Below are positions 1 to 12,023 of a stretch of 64,000 bases of DNA, piece after piece (positions within the stretch are counted from its first letter, which is position 1; each line of letters starts with the position of its first letter). The position numbers were made by a program, and so were the translations under genes. This stretch comes from Didymodactylos carnosus. Lineage: Eukaryota > Rotifera > Eurotatoria > Philodinida > Philodinidae. A model generated the notes under the pieces. That model was not told the DNA's origin, made no database searches, and was given only the letters and a program-made list of their open reading frames with translations. Location: contig CAJNOQ010000179.1 of assembly GCA_905250885.1 (NCBI GenBank), positions 1 to 64,000 on the forward strand, read 5' to 3'.

Positions 1-130
1 TTGTTACTCACTCATGAGTACTCAGGTGAGTACTCAGTGAGTAAAAAAATGTATGAGTACGTATGAGTACTCGTCCGGTTTTTCTAGCAGAGTACTTTTT
101 GAGTACTCACACTTGAGTACATTCACTTGA
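1..130. repeat. GAGTACTC-rich subterminal-type repeat cluster
   Basis: Several copies of the palindrome GAGTACTC or close variants (TGAGTAC, CAGAGTAC) lie within 130 bp. The density and palindromic form resemble the subterminal binding-site arrays of hAT-type DNA transposons, but the left end lies outside the window and no paired terminus is visible, so family is inference. Confidence 0.45.
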
Positions 131-325
131 GTACAAGAAAAACTAGGAAAAAGATGCTTAGGACAGATTTGAACATAGTACCTATAAATTACAAGAAACG
201 AAACAAAACAATCATCGATATGTCGTCTCAAATGCTAAAAAACCGCCCAAAAGTCGGCTACTTGTCGCGCTATATCGACCGACACGTTGGCCGCGATGTC
301 GCCGATTTTCAGCTGACATCTACCG

Positions 326-624
326 CATTTTCAGCATACTAACAACAAAAAACAGTAACATAACTTATACATGCCTCTTTGTTTTCTCTGACATGAATGG
401 AAACATATGATACATGCTAGACATTGGAAGAAGAAAAACATGGAAAAGCAAGACCCCTACCCATTTTTTATCTCTCAAATTTGAATAGATGAGGGTCTTG
501 CTTTTCCTTGTTTTTCTTCTTTCGATCTCTGGAATGTATCATATGTTTCCATCCATGTCAGAGAAAACAACGAGCCATGTATAGGTTACGTTACTGTTTT
601 TTGTTGTTAATATGCTGAAAATTA
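326..624. repeat. Foldback (hairpin) repeat, ~130-bp arms
   Basis: The left arm (about 326-465) and the right arm (about 487-624) are near-perfect reverse complements around a short AT-rich loop. Matching blocks include TTTCAGCATA near the left end against TATGCTGAAA near the right end, and AAAAGCAAGACCC against GGGTCTTGCTTTT beside the loop. It looks like a non-autonomous foldback or MITE. There is no open reading frame and no clear target-site duplication. Confidence 0.7.
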
Positions 625-689
625 CCGAATAAACAGGTCGAAATATCGAATGAACGTTTTCAAAACAGCCGCATTAATTAATCTATTCT

Positions 690-1210
690 TGTGTACTTCC
701 TAGTGAGTGTACTTGGTACAAGTACTTGATTACTTCAGTGATCCACTTGGAAAGTACGTGATAAGTTAAGCACTTCGCAAGTACTTGTCAAGTGTTGTTA
801 CTTGACTGGCTTCAGCCAAATACTTGGACAAGTCAGTCATCCTTTTCCTTGGCATTGATCACTTGTATATAAACACTACAATATCAATCGTACAATACAC
901 TTATAACATAAACTTATACATTTCTACTGAGTTGAATAAACTTAGTAGCCGTGCATTATTTGCTCTACAAAAGTAGGGTAAGTAGGGTATAGCTCCAAAA
1001 TGTGCATAAAATACAAAATAAAAATAAATGAAACAAGTACTTGACTGATGTGAACTTTTTCACGTAAATTTACTTGCGTTGTCAGCTAAATACTTACGTT
1101 TTACTTGTCAAGTACTTGGCAAGTAAATTTACTTGGAAAAGTCATAAAGTATAGTCCTCATTACTTAGCCCAAGTACTTGCGCAAGTACTTGACTCAAAT
1201 ACATTCACTA
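690..1210. repeat. CAAGTACTTG-rich repeat cluster
   Basis: CAAGTACTTG or its half sites (ACTTG, CAAGT) recur many times between 690 and 860 and between 1030 and 1200. The clusters are separated by a repeat-poor stretch at about 865-1030. The motif is related to the GAGTACTC cluster at the window start, suggesting one composite element. No coding potential was seen. Confidence 0.45.
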
Positions 1211-1224
1211 GTATAGGGCTGTTA

Positions 1225-1244
1225 CTAAAGTGTTAACACTTTAG
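1225..1244. repeat. Perfect 20-bp palindrome
   Basis: CTAAAGTGTTAACACTTTAG is its own reverse complement. It follows TAGGGCTGTTA, which resembles a hAT-type terminus. Function is unknown. Confidence 0.5.
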
Positions 1245-2032
1245 ACCTAGTATCCAGCAAAAAGAAAAAAAACAATTAGGTTTCCGTATTAACACGATTA
1301 AGTTGAGCATTTATGTACAAATTGAAAGATGTCGGCTTAAATACGATTTACCACGGGATGTTCTATTCGAGATTGTCCTTTCAGTCCCATTAGAAAGATG
1401 GTAGCGCCATCTTTAGTCGCTTGTCTACGTATTTGTGGAAGGTGTTTGCTAGCCTATAGTAATGAACAGTTTGTTTATAATTTGTGCTCTTGTCGTTGCT
1501 TCATGAGCGAAAAAGATTTAACGGTATGTAGTATTATTGGAGAGTTTCGGGAATTAAAGTGCTTTTTTAATGGCAGTATAAAGATGCTCTCATTATGTAG
1601 CCACCACTATATTGTTTCTACTCCTGCTTCAATTTACACATACAATGCTGTTGTGTTTTTGATAATAGTTGTGTGATTGTCTGTTTCGCAGAAAATGTCC
1701 AAATCGAATATTAAAAGAAGATGAATCTAGAAAAAACTTATACTTATTTTTCTCCTTTATCTTACAGTGTAGAGTGACTATGTTCCTTTGTGTTTTCTGC
1801 TTTTCTATCGAAGTCTGGAATGACGCTATTGCATCTAATGTTGCTACCTGTTAGTAAAAGTGGCTTTTTGTTTGTCGTTGTGCAAAGGTTTAAAAAATAT
1901 TTCCTTTGCTAGCAAACTAACTGTATGCATATTAGGAATTCTATTCTTTTGCTGTTCCAGATAGCTTGTGTTTTCTACCGATTCAAATTTGTGGTCCTTG
2001 TGTACTTATATTTTACTTAATATTCATTTCAA

Positions 2033-3029
2033 ATGGCGTCATGCTTAACGTTAAAACGACCACTTGAACATGTTGATCATCCATCAGCACGAACACCATC
2101 TCCTGCCTCAAAACGACGACGATGTGTTCCGATGACAATAATACAATCACCCGATTCGAACGTCAATTTTGATTCGACTATGTATACAGCAACAGAAATT
2201 GCTACGAATCAGTCATCATTTCCTGACATTGAACCAGTTATGTCTTCAGGTAAGTTGTTCACTTTTTGACAGCATAGTAGATTTTACTCAGTTTTTATTT
2301 TATTTGTTTAGATGCTTTATTAGAACGTATCAAAGAAGAAATAAAACGTTTACATCGTCGACATCAGTTGAAATCACATGCAGTAGTACAACAACCTTCA
2401 AGTCCATCATCAGATTTATCTGAAGAAGAAAACACAGGTGATTTAGCAGCATCAATGACAAATACATCATCCAATGGTAATGGTAGACAACAACGTGATC
2501 GTGCTCAAAGTCAACCCTTATTATCATTAAAACAAGTTAACGAAATATGTGCAAGATTACTAAACGAACGAGGAGAAAAAATAAGAGAAGAATATGATCG
2601 AATATTGGCTATGAAATTAAATCGTACGTGTTGTATCTAGATATGCATATTTTTAGAAAACTTTTTATGACATTTCTTTTTTTGTAGAACAATATGAAAG
2701 TTTTGTTCGATTTACCCAAGATCAATTAACTAGAAGATTTTCGGAATTGCAGTTTTCTTGTAAGTAATATGAGACTGTTTACATCAATTTCCCTAGTATG
2801 CTTGGATGTTGATCTTTCAAAAATTTAGAAGTCTTTATGAACGAATTTTGCTTCGTGATAATAGTTTTATAATAATAGTAGAATTCGTGGACTAAGCCAG
2901 TGAGCCTCACAATCTACAAAAAAGTTAAATTGAATTTGGGAATAAAACAAGACTTAGTTTAAAACCACAAACTATGATTTATCTCGAACTAATTAACACA
3001 TGTCTTCTCTTCATTTAGATGTTTCGTAA
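2033..3029 (+). CDS. akirin: Akirin nuclear protein (203 aa, 4 exons)
   Basis: Akirin is a small nuclear cofactor linking transcription factors such as NF-kB to chromatin remodelling and proteasome import. Exons are 2033-2249, 2312-2623, 2688-2759 and 3019-3029; all introns are GT-AG and join in frame to 203 residues. The N-terminus has LKRPLEH followed by the basic nuclear signal SPASKRRRC, as in animal akirins. The middle begins LLERIKEEIKRLHRRH. The C-terminal coiled-coil part contains LLSLKQVNEICARLL, EKIREEYDRIL and FVRFTQDQL, and the last exon supplies the invariant SYVS end. The human protein is of almost identical length. A good 3' splice acceptor ends at 1960, 72 nt before the ATG, with no obvious upstream exon. 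The middle is richer in Ser/Asn than in vertebrates. Confidence 0.95.
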
Positions 3030-6000
3030 TCGAAGATGTTTTTGATTCGTGCCACTTGATTGAACATTTGTTTATTATTATTCATTTAGCACTTTTACAT
3101 TAGACTATATATTTATTTATTAGAAGTCGAGAAGATAACAACATGCAACTACTTTTTCTTTTTTATTTCAACGCTATATAAAAACAGTTGAAATTTTTTC
3201 ATTGTATATGTCGATATTTGGTGCTGGGCAAACTAATTTGTTCTCTTTCTTTTTTTATCATTACAACAAATTCCACATTCTGTTTTTCTTCTTATCTTTT
3301 CTCAGACTTTTTCGAATTAACTTTCGTTATCTTGCCATATTTTTCTATTCATTCAGAAAAGAGTGTGATTGTTTAAAAAACGATCTTGTTTAATTTTACA
3401 CCTACTGCTTGTATTGAAAATAAACAAATAACACTCTTTTTATACGATGATGATGAGTGATAATCACCTCTACAGCTTTATCTTTCGAGAGTCTTTTTTT
3501 TGCATCTAAGATGAACTTTTTTTTTGTCTGTCTTTCTCATTTTTTCCTGATGATGATACGTACGCTAATATGTTTGTTTTTATTCTGGCAGGTTGTCACT
3601 GTGGCTATTGTTCAGTTTGTACAAAGAAAGCAGATGTTAAAACAAATAGTAATATCGTGAAAACAAAAAGAGGGATGAAACACGAAATTTGTATTGTTAC
3701 TATTGTTTTTAAACTGTTGTTGTTCGCTGTTCTTGTGTGTATGTTGATTATTTTCTATTTGTGTTCTTTATGATCGACGAAGGAAAATAAAAAATAGCAA
3801 ATAGTGCTAATATTCACTTAAAAGAAAAAAGTAATCGCTTTACGGATGGATCCTTGTCTTACTGATATTTGACAGAACTGTCAGAGTAAAATGTCAATGA
3901 CTGTCTGTTGTACTGTTTATTATATAGAGAATATTAGTATATAGGATTAACAGTGATCAGAACTCTATCAAATTAGTTGCAGTAGTAGTTCTGTTAATTC
4001 GTTTCAAACGAGAGAGAGATAGAATAGTTATATACTCTAATAGAGTATCACTTCGAACGATGCTGGAAAAAAAAAATAAGTGATTATAAAAATAAACAGA
4101 TTTATGTTGAAAAAGATGAAGTATAATTTCTGAAAACCATTAATCATTAATAAAGTATAAGCTATAAAAAGTTTTTAGCATATAGACTTTATTGCTAAAA
4201 TAATTAGACCCATAAATTTATCTTACTATTTATGCAGATTTTTGTTTTATCTTCGTGATTACGAGTCATAGTGGAGATTTCAAAAGCACAGCCCCCATCA
4301 CCACATTTCAATGGTCATTTTGTTTTATGAGCACTAGAACATGAAAACTGTTTAGTAGAACGATAAAAACATAATCTGTGAGCCATTATTCGTATATAAT
4401 GAACCTTTCTCTTCTGAACAATATCTATTGATTTATATTCAATATTTGTTAGTTTGTATATTTTATTCATATTCTAAAGTATGTCTGCCACTTTTGATTT
4501 AAACTAATTCATTTCTCTTATTGATATTAGAGTATGTTTTGTTTTTAGATGCATTTTATTTTTTGAATTTAATGGTTTCATTATCCGATTAGGTTAATTC
4601 TTCTCACATGACATTATCATTCATGTACATACTTTTGTTTTATTTATGAATTATGTATATCAAAATGCAAATAGAACATTTGTACTTGAATCGAATCGCT
4701 AACTAAAACAAAATGTTATTTTCACATATAATTGATATAATGCTATATGTATTAGAAAGTTTTCACAAAACCATTGATATTTATGGATGATAGAATTAAT
4801 CATCGGATATTAAATAGTTGAAAAAACATAAAAACAAGGTTTGTAAAATTATCTCAAATTCATATAGTAAAAAACAGAATTAATATAGAATCTTTGTCAT
4901 TTTCTCATTCTCTGTAGTCTAAAGCTATATGAGGTAATCAATTATTTTGCGTTTGTCCCGCTCGTTAACTGTTTTATGTTTTGAAAAAGATCATACTTAT
5001 TAATGATTAACAAACAATGTGTCGACAGTATGTTTCTATTATTAGTTCAGATGGTGCTTTCGAATATATTTTTACAAAACTATGTTTAATTTTTCGAATG
5101 TATATCACTTTTTGACTCAAGAAGCGAAATATATAGTACTTCTGTTTATAACTAATGGGATTGGTTACAAATATTAATCGTCGCTAATGTAATGTGGACT
5201 AAGTACATTTTACCTTGTCCGGAAATGTTTGATAGTCATTGTTTACTTCTTTTTGCGATTTCTATTTTTATTTGACTGAAGAAAATCAACCTCCTCACGT
5301 TTCACTATTATATACTTTTGAAGATCGGTTTTATTCTACTACGAGCGAACAGATTTTTTTCGTGTTTTTCATTGTTTATTTAATTTTTTCACTACTAGTA
5401 TATAACCACCGAAAACGAGTGAATGTTTCAGTTATGCACATTTTCTAGTAATTTTTTTTTATTCTTTAGGGATTACAATACTTTGAAAAGCAAACGAAAT
5501 AAACGAATAGAGAATCAAAAAAATTTTTTTTCCTGTTTAACAGAGCCATTAATATTATTTTTATGCTTCTTTTTTTTTTAACACCAGTACTTCATCGCTA
5601 TTGAAAGTACTGATAGGAGAGAGGGAAATTGTTGCATCAAAATATGATACATATATGCACATAATAGACAGGTTGTTTCTTGTAAAAAAAAAGAAAAAAA
5701 AAAAGAAGCATTCTTCCATCAGACCACAAGCATTCACTGTTTGTACATTTCTTATGATTCAATCTTACTACGTCAAAATGAACTTTTGTTATATTATCTA
5801 TTTCCATCAGTTGTCTATGCTATCTATTTTGAGAGTAAGATAATGTCCAGTTTTTATCCCACTACCAGCAGTCAAAGAAAAAAAAGTCATTAAAATCAGA
5901 TGACGATTGGAGATAAAAATTGTAAGTGAATTTTTTTTCTCGAGTACTACTTCTGATTCTTTTTTTTACTTATATTATATTTCCGCAACACACTTTACGT

Positions 6001-6979
6001 CAAATCGTGTAAAATTTGTTTAACTGAAAAAGAATATATAATTAATTCAATAGAAATTTTACATATGGCCATTTGAGTGGGAAAAGCATATTTATCCATT
6101 GGATCTGACTGATTAAAAACCTTCCTAGATAAAACTGGTGATTGTCTAGAGTTTAGAGAAATTAAAGTGAACTAGTCTGCACAATTTCTAAAAATGTCAT
6201 GCTTGATCAAGTTGATATATAGAATAAAAAAGGTGATCCAGTAGAAATGATTCTATGTGTTTGATGCAATGAAAAGCGAAATTATGTTAAGGAGAAAATC
6301 TTTAAAATGTGAAATTTTTGTCTGCAAATGGCTTTCCCTTACTAAACTCAACACTCTGACTATTTTTAAAAGATAGTTAGAAATTAACAGTTTTTATTTT
6401 TTAAATTGCTCACTAGCAGCATATAATTTAACTGAACGATACTATACAAGGAAAAGAATTCAGTAAGGATGAGATCACTAAAATATAGAGATTAAGAAGA
6501 GGAAAGAGGTACCAGTTGCAGGAGATAGAGACTTGCATGTGTTCTTGATAATTGTGTGAGAATCGCTGCTTCAGATAACTTCAACTCAGCTTATTATCAA
6601 TCTAAAATAGTCGCAGAAAATAGTTCGTAATGTACAATATTAGGGCCGGATCAGGTTTCAGGTATGTAATGTAGAATCGGTTCATGTTTTTTCAGAACCA
6701 GACTGTTAACTTTTTAAGTCAGAAAAACTGTACTTATCGCGATTAAGATTCGAGTTCACCTATGACTAGGAGAACTGGAAAAAACAGTTTCCGATATATC
6801 TCCCGAATTGTAGCTCGTCACAAAGTTTCGTCCGCAAACACCTCTACATAATATAGTAAACATAAAGTCCGAATGAACCATATTGATCAGATGAAGCGTT
6901 GATAGTAAAGTCTCCGTCACCAGGTTTGAATCTTGTGCGTTTCTAAATTGTCGGTTTTACTAAAATCTTGACCTCGGCT
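3030..6979. other. Intergenic stretch without a recognised gene
   Basis: AT-rich DNA with poly-A and poly-T runs and short open frames lacking splice continuity. It presumably contains the akirin 3' UTR. No repeat with clear ends was seen. Confidence 0.5.
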
Positions 6980-7373
6980 CAGAGATGGGCGAGTCACTAA
7001 TTTTTTGCGTCTGAGTCGAGTCCGAGTCAATAGCCTTCGAGTCGACGTCCGAGTCCGAATTGCATCAAAAATTGACTCAAGTCACCTGGAGTCACTTCAA
7101 GTCATTTTCTACAGGAAAACTTCCTCCTGATTCATTTTTCCAAGAACAGTTCTTCAATCCTCTCATGTGACGCGATGTTCTACTTAGAATATTCTCAAAT
7201 CTCTCTCTCTCTTCTGATACATAACAAATATAATAAACACCGTCATAACAATCCCACGTTGTACATGGCTGACTCGTAAGTGACTCGAGTCAGTTTATCA
7301 AGTTTATCGAGTCTTTCACCTCGAGTCCCAGTCCGAGTCAAAGACAAATGTGACTCGGACTCGCCCATCTCTG
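6980..7373. mobile_element. hAT-type MITE (394 bp)
   Basis: Perfect 16-bp terminal inverted repeats, CAGAGATGGGCGAGTC at the left and its complement at the right. Flanking 8-bp target duplications CCTCGGCT / CCTCAGCT match at 7 of 8 positions. An 8-bp duplication with CAGRG-type ends is characteristic of the hAT superfamily. The subterminal regions are packed with GAGTC/GACTC motifs. It has no transposase frame, so it is non-autonomous. Confidence 0.85.
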
Positions 7374-10067
7374 CCTCAGCTCAAGCTATAGCTGCGAGAC
7401 AGGATAAAAAGCAAATAGCAGATCATATTTCACTGGATAATTCACTTTTTGAGTTTTCAAAATTGTGCTGATCACCTAATGACGATGTTCTTTGCTGACC
7501 TCCGTCGTCTCACGTAAGCGACCTTAATGAAAGATGAAAACGACCTAGATGAAAGTTGAAATTTGCATACAGCAGTAAAAATAGTGGCTGATAATGAAAA
7601 TTGCATTACAGACATAACTCGACGTGTACGATCTAATCTCTTTCATGTAAGGTACAATCGTCATAGTGTGATAAGAAGGAGAGAAGAAAATAATATACTC
7701 TGATAGATAGTAAAAACTTTTCAACAAAAACAAAATGCATCATACCTACGCTAAAGCAAGAAACTTACGACCATCATTCTTGATTAGAGTACCAATAAAA
7801 CACTTTATTAATCGTTGATTCGATGTTTCGAAAGTGTATGAGTTATAACAAATATTTGGTCAAGAATTTGGTGCGAATAATATTTTATCGATATTTTATT
7901 AGCGAAAAAATGTTTTAGACTTTACATTTATTTCCTAAAGCTATCAATGAATAACACCTGGCAGCCCTGATGATGACAGATTAATTTTCGCTTTAGTTTT
8001 TCTTGTATTTCAACTCAAAACGTTTATTTTAACTTAATCTTTTTTCTGCTTCTGGTATGCTTATGAAACGCTTTACTTTTATTCTCTGGTATTAAAAGAG
8101 GCATATTGTTAAGATAGGTCAGAAACAAAGGTCTAGAATCAACGCAATTTTCTAACATTAAGTGTAGTGCTTTCTCTCAGCATTTACCTAACTTTACTTG
8201 ACCAATACGTACAAACGAAAACGTTAGTTATATGTATAGCTAAAACCGACGAAAGAACTTCACTTTACACAAAAAAAGTATGCCATCCATTACACATTGA
8301 AAATTTAAAAACATCAAAATAGAAACTTTTGAACTCTTTCGAGTTCAATCGAACCGTTCCTATCTCTAGAAACTAGTCTGAAAAGTGAAATCTAATGATT
8401 TCTAAAAGTATCATCACTCATAATACTTTACAAGTTATACTGAGTAAACGACTGGTCACGAAACGTGTTGGGAATAGCTATTGAGTGACTCTTTTTGTTT
8501 TGAAAATAAGAGAGGGAATAGAAGTTGTTTCGCTAGTTGATTTTCTTTTTTTTCTTTTTCTCAATTCATTTTATAAGATTATTTCATTTATCTTTCGTTT
8601 GTATTTTGTATTCCATCCTGTAGCGCGATAATATAATGATAATAATAATCAACTGATAATACAAAATTATTTTTCATTGATATTTACTATGGTTATAGAA
8701 AGGAATTTAACATGGTTTCATAATAATAATCAAGGTCTGTCATTTTTTTTCTCTCTTTTTCTCTAATTTCTTCATTACTGCTGAAATCAAATTTGAATGA
8801 CTTCTGGCAGAACAAAACTAAATATTACGTAGAATGAGAAAATTAATTTCTTGCGCTACCCATGATCAAATCAAATTATGATCATTCATTTTGATAGATA
8901 TAGCACTAAAAATTATAATCATTCGTAGAAAAGAATTCAAGAGTCAATCCTTATATTATGTAAAAAAAGCGGTATAAAATATTACTACACATCCACATTC
9001 AGATAGTTGTAGTGCTAATATTCGGCACATTAAAAATCTAATTAGGAATGCTAACTTTCATATAAATTGTTAAGATACTTTTTTCTAAAAAATCAAAATT
9101 TCTGGTCTACTAACGACGTACAGAACTACGATAATAAGAAATACTAAATAAAAATAAAATTTGGTATACTCATGTTTCATCTACTATTTTTTACCTTATT
9201 TTGATTGTTCAGATTTGTAAAGAAGAAAATCTTTTTGATAAAGAAGACAATGAATCTTCTGGAAATTTATCAAATATATATTGTTTTAACTATCACGTAT
9301 ATTTCAAGCTGGACGAAAATGATATGTTTTTGCGTAAAAATGATAAATCTAATCGTCTGATATTATTAATATTCAGCTATTTAGTGTATTACTAATACTA
9401 AGTAGAACAAGAAGAAATAACTGTTAAAGGTAATCACTATACTTTCAGTTTTAACGTAATCCCACGTACGTTATTGGAGCAAATTAGGTTGCATAGTTAT
9501 TACTTATACTTATCTAAGGTAAAATATTGATAAAATTTCGGTAGGTTGGTGTTGATTAATTCTAAGTTTCTCGTATTTCACACAAGAAAATATTACAACT
9601 TTGTACTTTTTTGTAGAACTTTATGAGTAGTGAGTGTCTAAGGATTGTTTTGTTCTCTGGCAATGTTTTTTGAGCGATAAATCGATCCTTTCTCCCTGAA
9701 ATAGCGTCTGAATAATATTATAACTGTTATGTTTTGAACATTGTGGTTGTTTGAGAATACCATATAAGATGAGGACCAATTATAACTCTAAAAAGGAGTT
9801 TATCATGGTACTTGAACATTCTATAAGAACGAGCAATGTGACTTTCTCTGTTTAACAATGGAAGCTCCTTGCTTTATGAAAATTTTCTCGTCGTTATTTC
9901 ACAGAAAAAACGGAAGTTTGAGATTTAAAGACGAGAATCCATAGTAAAAAAGACAATTTATAACCTCAGATTAGGAGGGGACATTCTCTTAAAAACTTTG
10001 AATGGATATCGAATATTTTCTAAAAAGTTACCTCTTCACCAGGAGTAACAATTCTTACTATTATTCC
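7374..10067. other. Intergenic stretch without a recognised gene
   Basis: AT-rich sequence with scattered short open frames of low-complexity composition. No conserved protein, RNA gene or bounded repeat was recognised. Confidence 0.45.
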
Positions 10068-10990
10068 TTTCAAAACAGAATGTAGTCCATTAATTTTCGA
10101 ATAACTTTCGATAGAAATGTTGGGTTATGATACTATGGAAAAAAGAAAAAAAATAGCACTTACAGGTAGTAGACCTGACCAATGCATTTTGAAGAAGGTT
10201 TCCATCCACTAAAAAGGTTCCTGATTTTGAATGCCGGTGAATACGTTCGAACCATCAGATATTGCTCTGCAAAACTATGCAAGTCTTACGTCTCCATCTA
10301 TCAACGTTCGGCCGTGGTAGAGTCTTTATGTTGTCAGAGTCAAATGAGTAAAACACGCTTTTACAGAAAACCTTCTCAAAATTCAAGATTTAAAAATATT
10401 TTTCTCTTCCTTTCCGGCACAGCGATCATGCATGCCTTCCCGAATTGTCACTATACTGGAATATTCAGCTGATCTGGATGTATTTTCATCGAGTTATAAA
10501 ATTTTTAGTTTTTACTGTACCCCGTGGTGATTTTGGGGTATTTGGTGTTTTACAACTGCACGGTAAATTCCTGTAGGTTCATAGTAAAACAAAAAATCGC
10601 CTTGAGATCCAGTATAGTCGATAACCTATGTTTCCATTCATTTCTGAGATTCTCAAACCTAAAGATCACCGAATCCTGGACTCTTCGGAGCATCCCTACC
10701 ACGATCGAACGTTAATACATGGAAATGTGAGACTTGCATAGTTTTGCAGAGCAATGTCTGATGGTTCGAATGTATTCACAGGCATTCAAAATCAGGAACC
10801 TTTTTAGTGAATGGAAACCTTCTTCAAAATGCATGGGTCAGGTCTGCTACCTGCAAGTGCTATTTTTTTTCTTTTTCCATAGTATCATAACCCAACATTT
10901 CTCTCGTCTTCAGAACTGAAAATTGCAGCTTCTTATCTCTTTTCTATCGAAAGTTATTCGAAAATTAATGGACTACATTCTGTTCTGAAA
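10068..10990. repeat. Foldback element with ~230-bp arms
   Basis: The left arm begins TTTCAAAACAGAATGTAG and the right arm ends with the complement of TTTCAGAACAGAATGTAG. The arms stay alignable inward for over 200 bp (10081-10292 against 10725-10985), with a weaker match continuing into the centre. The right arm carries a ~40-bp extra segment near 10906-10944. There is no transposase frame and no evident target-site duplication. Confidence 0.7.
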
Positions 10991-11979
10991 TGGATGGTAA
11001 TGTAGTAAAACAACATTTTTAAGACAAAATATTAGCCCGTAAAGGCTAAGCTGATAAACCTTTTTAATTTAGATAATAATGGTTACGAACTTAATTATCA
11101 ATTTCCATCACTTTAAGAATATTTGTGTATTAGTTGTAAAAATTTGTGGATATGGATGAATTGATGTTTCTCCACAAAATGGCACTATCAACCACTGGTT
11201 TTTCGACAATGAGTTGTGGATTTCTGGCGCTCCAAAAATTTGTATGTTGACTAGAGAACATAGTGAACGTACTCTTGTATTTGAATATTACTAAAAGAAG
11301 ACATCTAGGTATTAGTGGGTCTTTTCACAGATAACCCGACGCGCTCTATCGAATGACTTCATTGAAATTTGATTTTGGAGGGTGTTTGTTTGTTTATCTG
11401 CAAATTTAAATTAAAAATTTATGGAAAGATCCACTAATGCTTAGATATCTGAAATCAGATTTACTTAATATAAAAATACTTCGCACTAACATCCACTAAC
11501 ACTCAGATAAAAGCGCTTCAAGGGCTCCCAAATATTCTCCGTTGATTATATATACAAACTTTCAGCATTACAGACAGAATAACGTAAGCTCCCAATGGAG
11601 ACAGATCTGCCTCCAGTTCTTCATCGATCCTAAAAGTTGCTTGCATTTTGTTGTTGTGTGTTGTTTGTAAAAATAACTCAAATGATGCTTTCTACATATC
11701 AATCTTAGCTACTTGTGACACAATTTTGAAATTTTAAAACTGTACTGTGATCTAGATATTTTAACATCGTTTTCATACTAATACAATATTTAATCTTGAA
11801 AATATCCGAAAAGTTCGTACAGAACTTGTCGTACATTTAGTTAATGAAATAAATATGAATACAAAGCTGTAGATTTAAATTTAATAATTACAGCTTGGTA
11901 ATAAGTCTTTTCTTAGTAACCTAAACAGATCAATCCATCCTCTATGAATCATAAACGAAAGTCCTTTTTGTTTATTTAG
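10991..11979. other. Upstream region of the SLC22-like gene
   Basis: AT-rich, with no recognised gene or bounded repeat. It ends in a T-rich 3' splice acceptor (TTTGTTTATTTAG, ending 11979) that probably defines the 5' edge of the transporter mRNA body. Confidence 0.4.
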
Positions 11980-12023
11980 AACCACTTGGTTTCTCACTTA
12001 ATCCTAGTCCCACAAGTACAATT

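Noticed and set aside
3570-3773. Open frame with GCHCGYCSVC followed by a hydrophobic end
   Set aside because: It follows a possible acceptor, but no upstream exon fits, it lies in low-complexity AT-rich DNA, and the hydrophobic end is what T-rich sequence encodes by chance.
10224-10780. GGTTCGAA-like strings suggesting tRNA T-arms
   Set aside because: They are symmetric parts of the foldback arms and no cloverleaf can be drawn around them.
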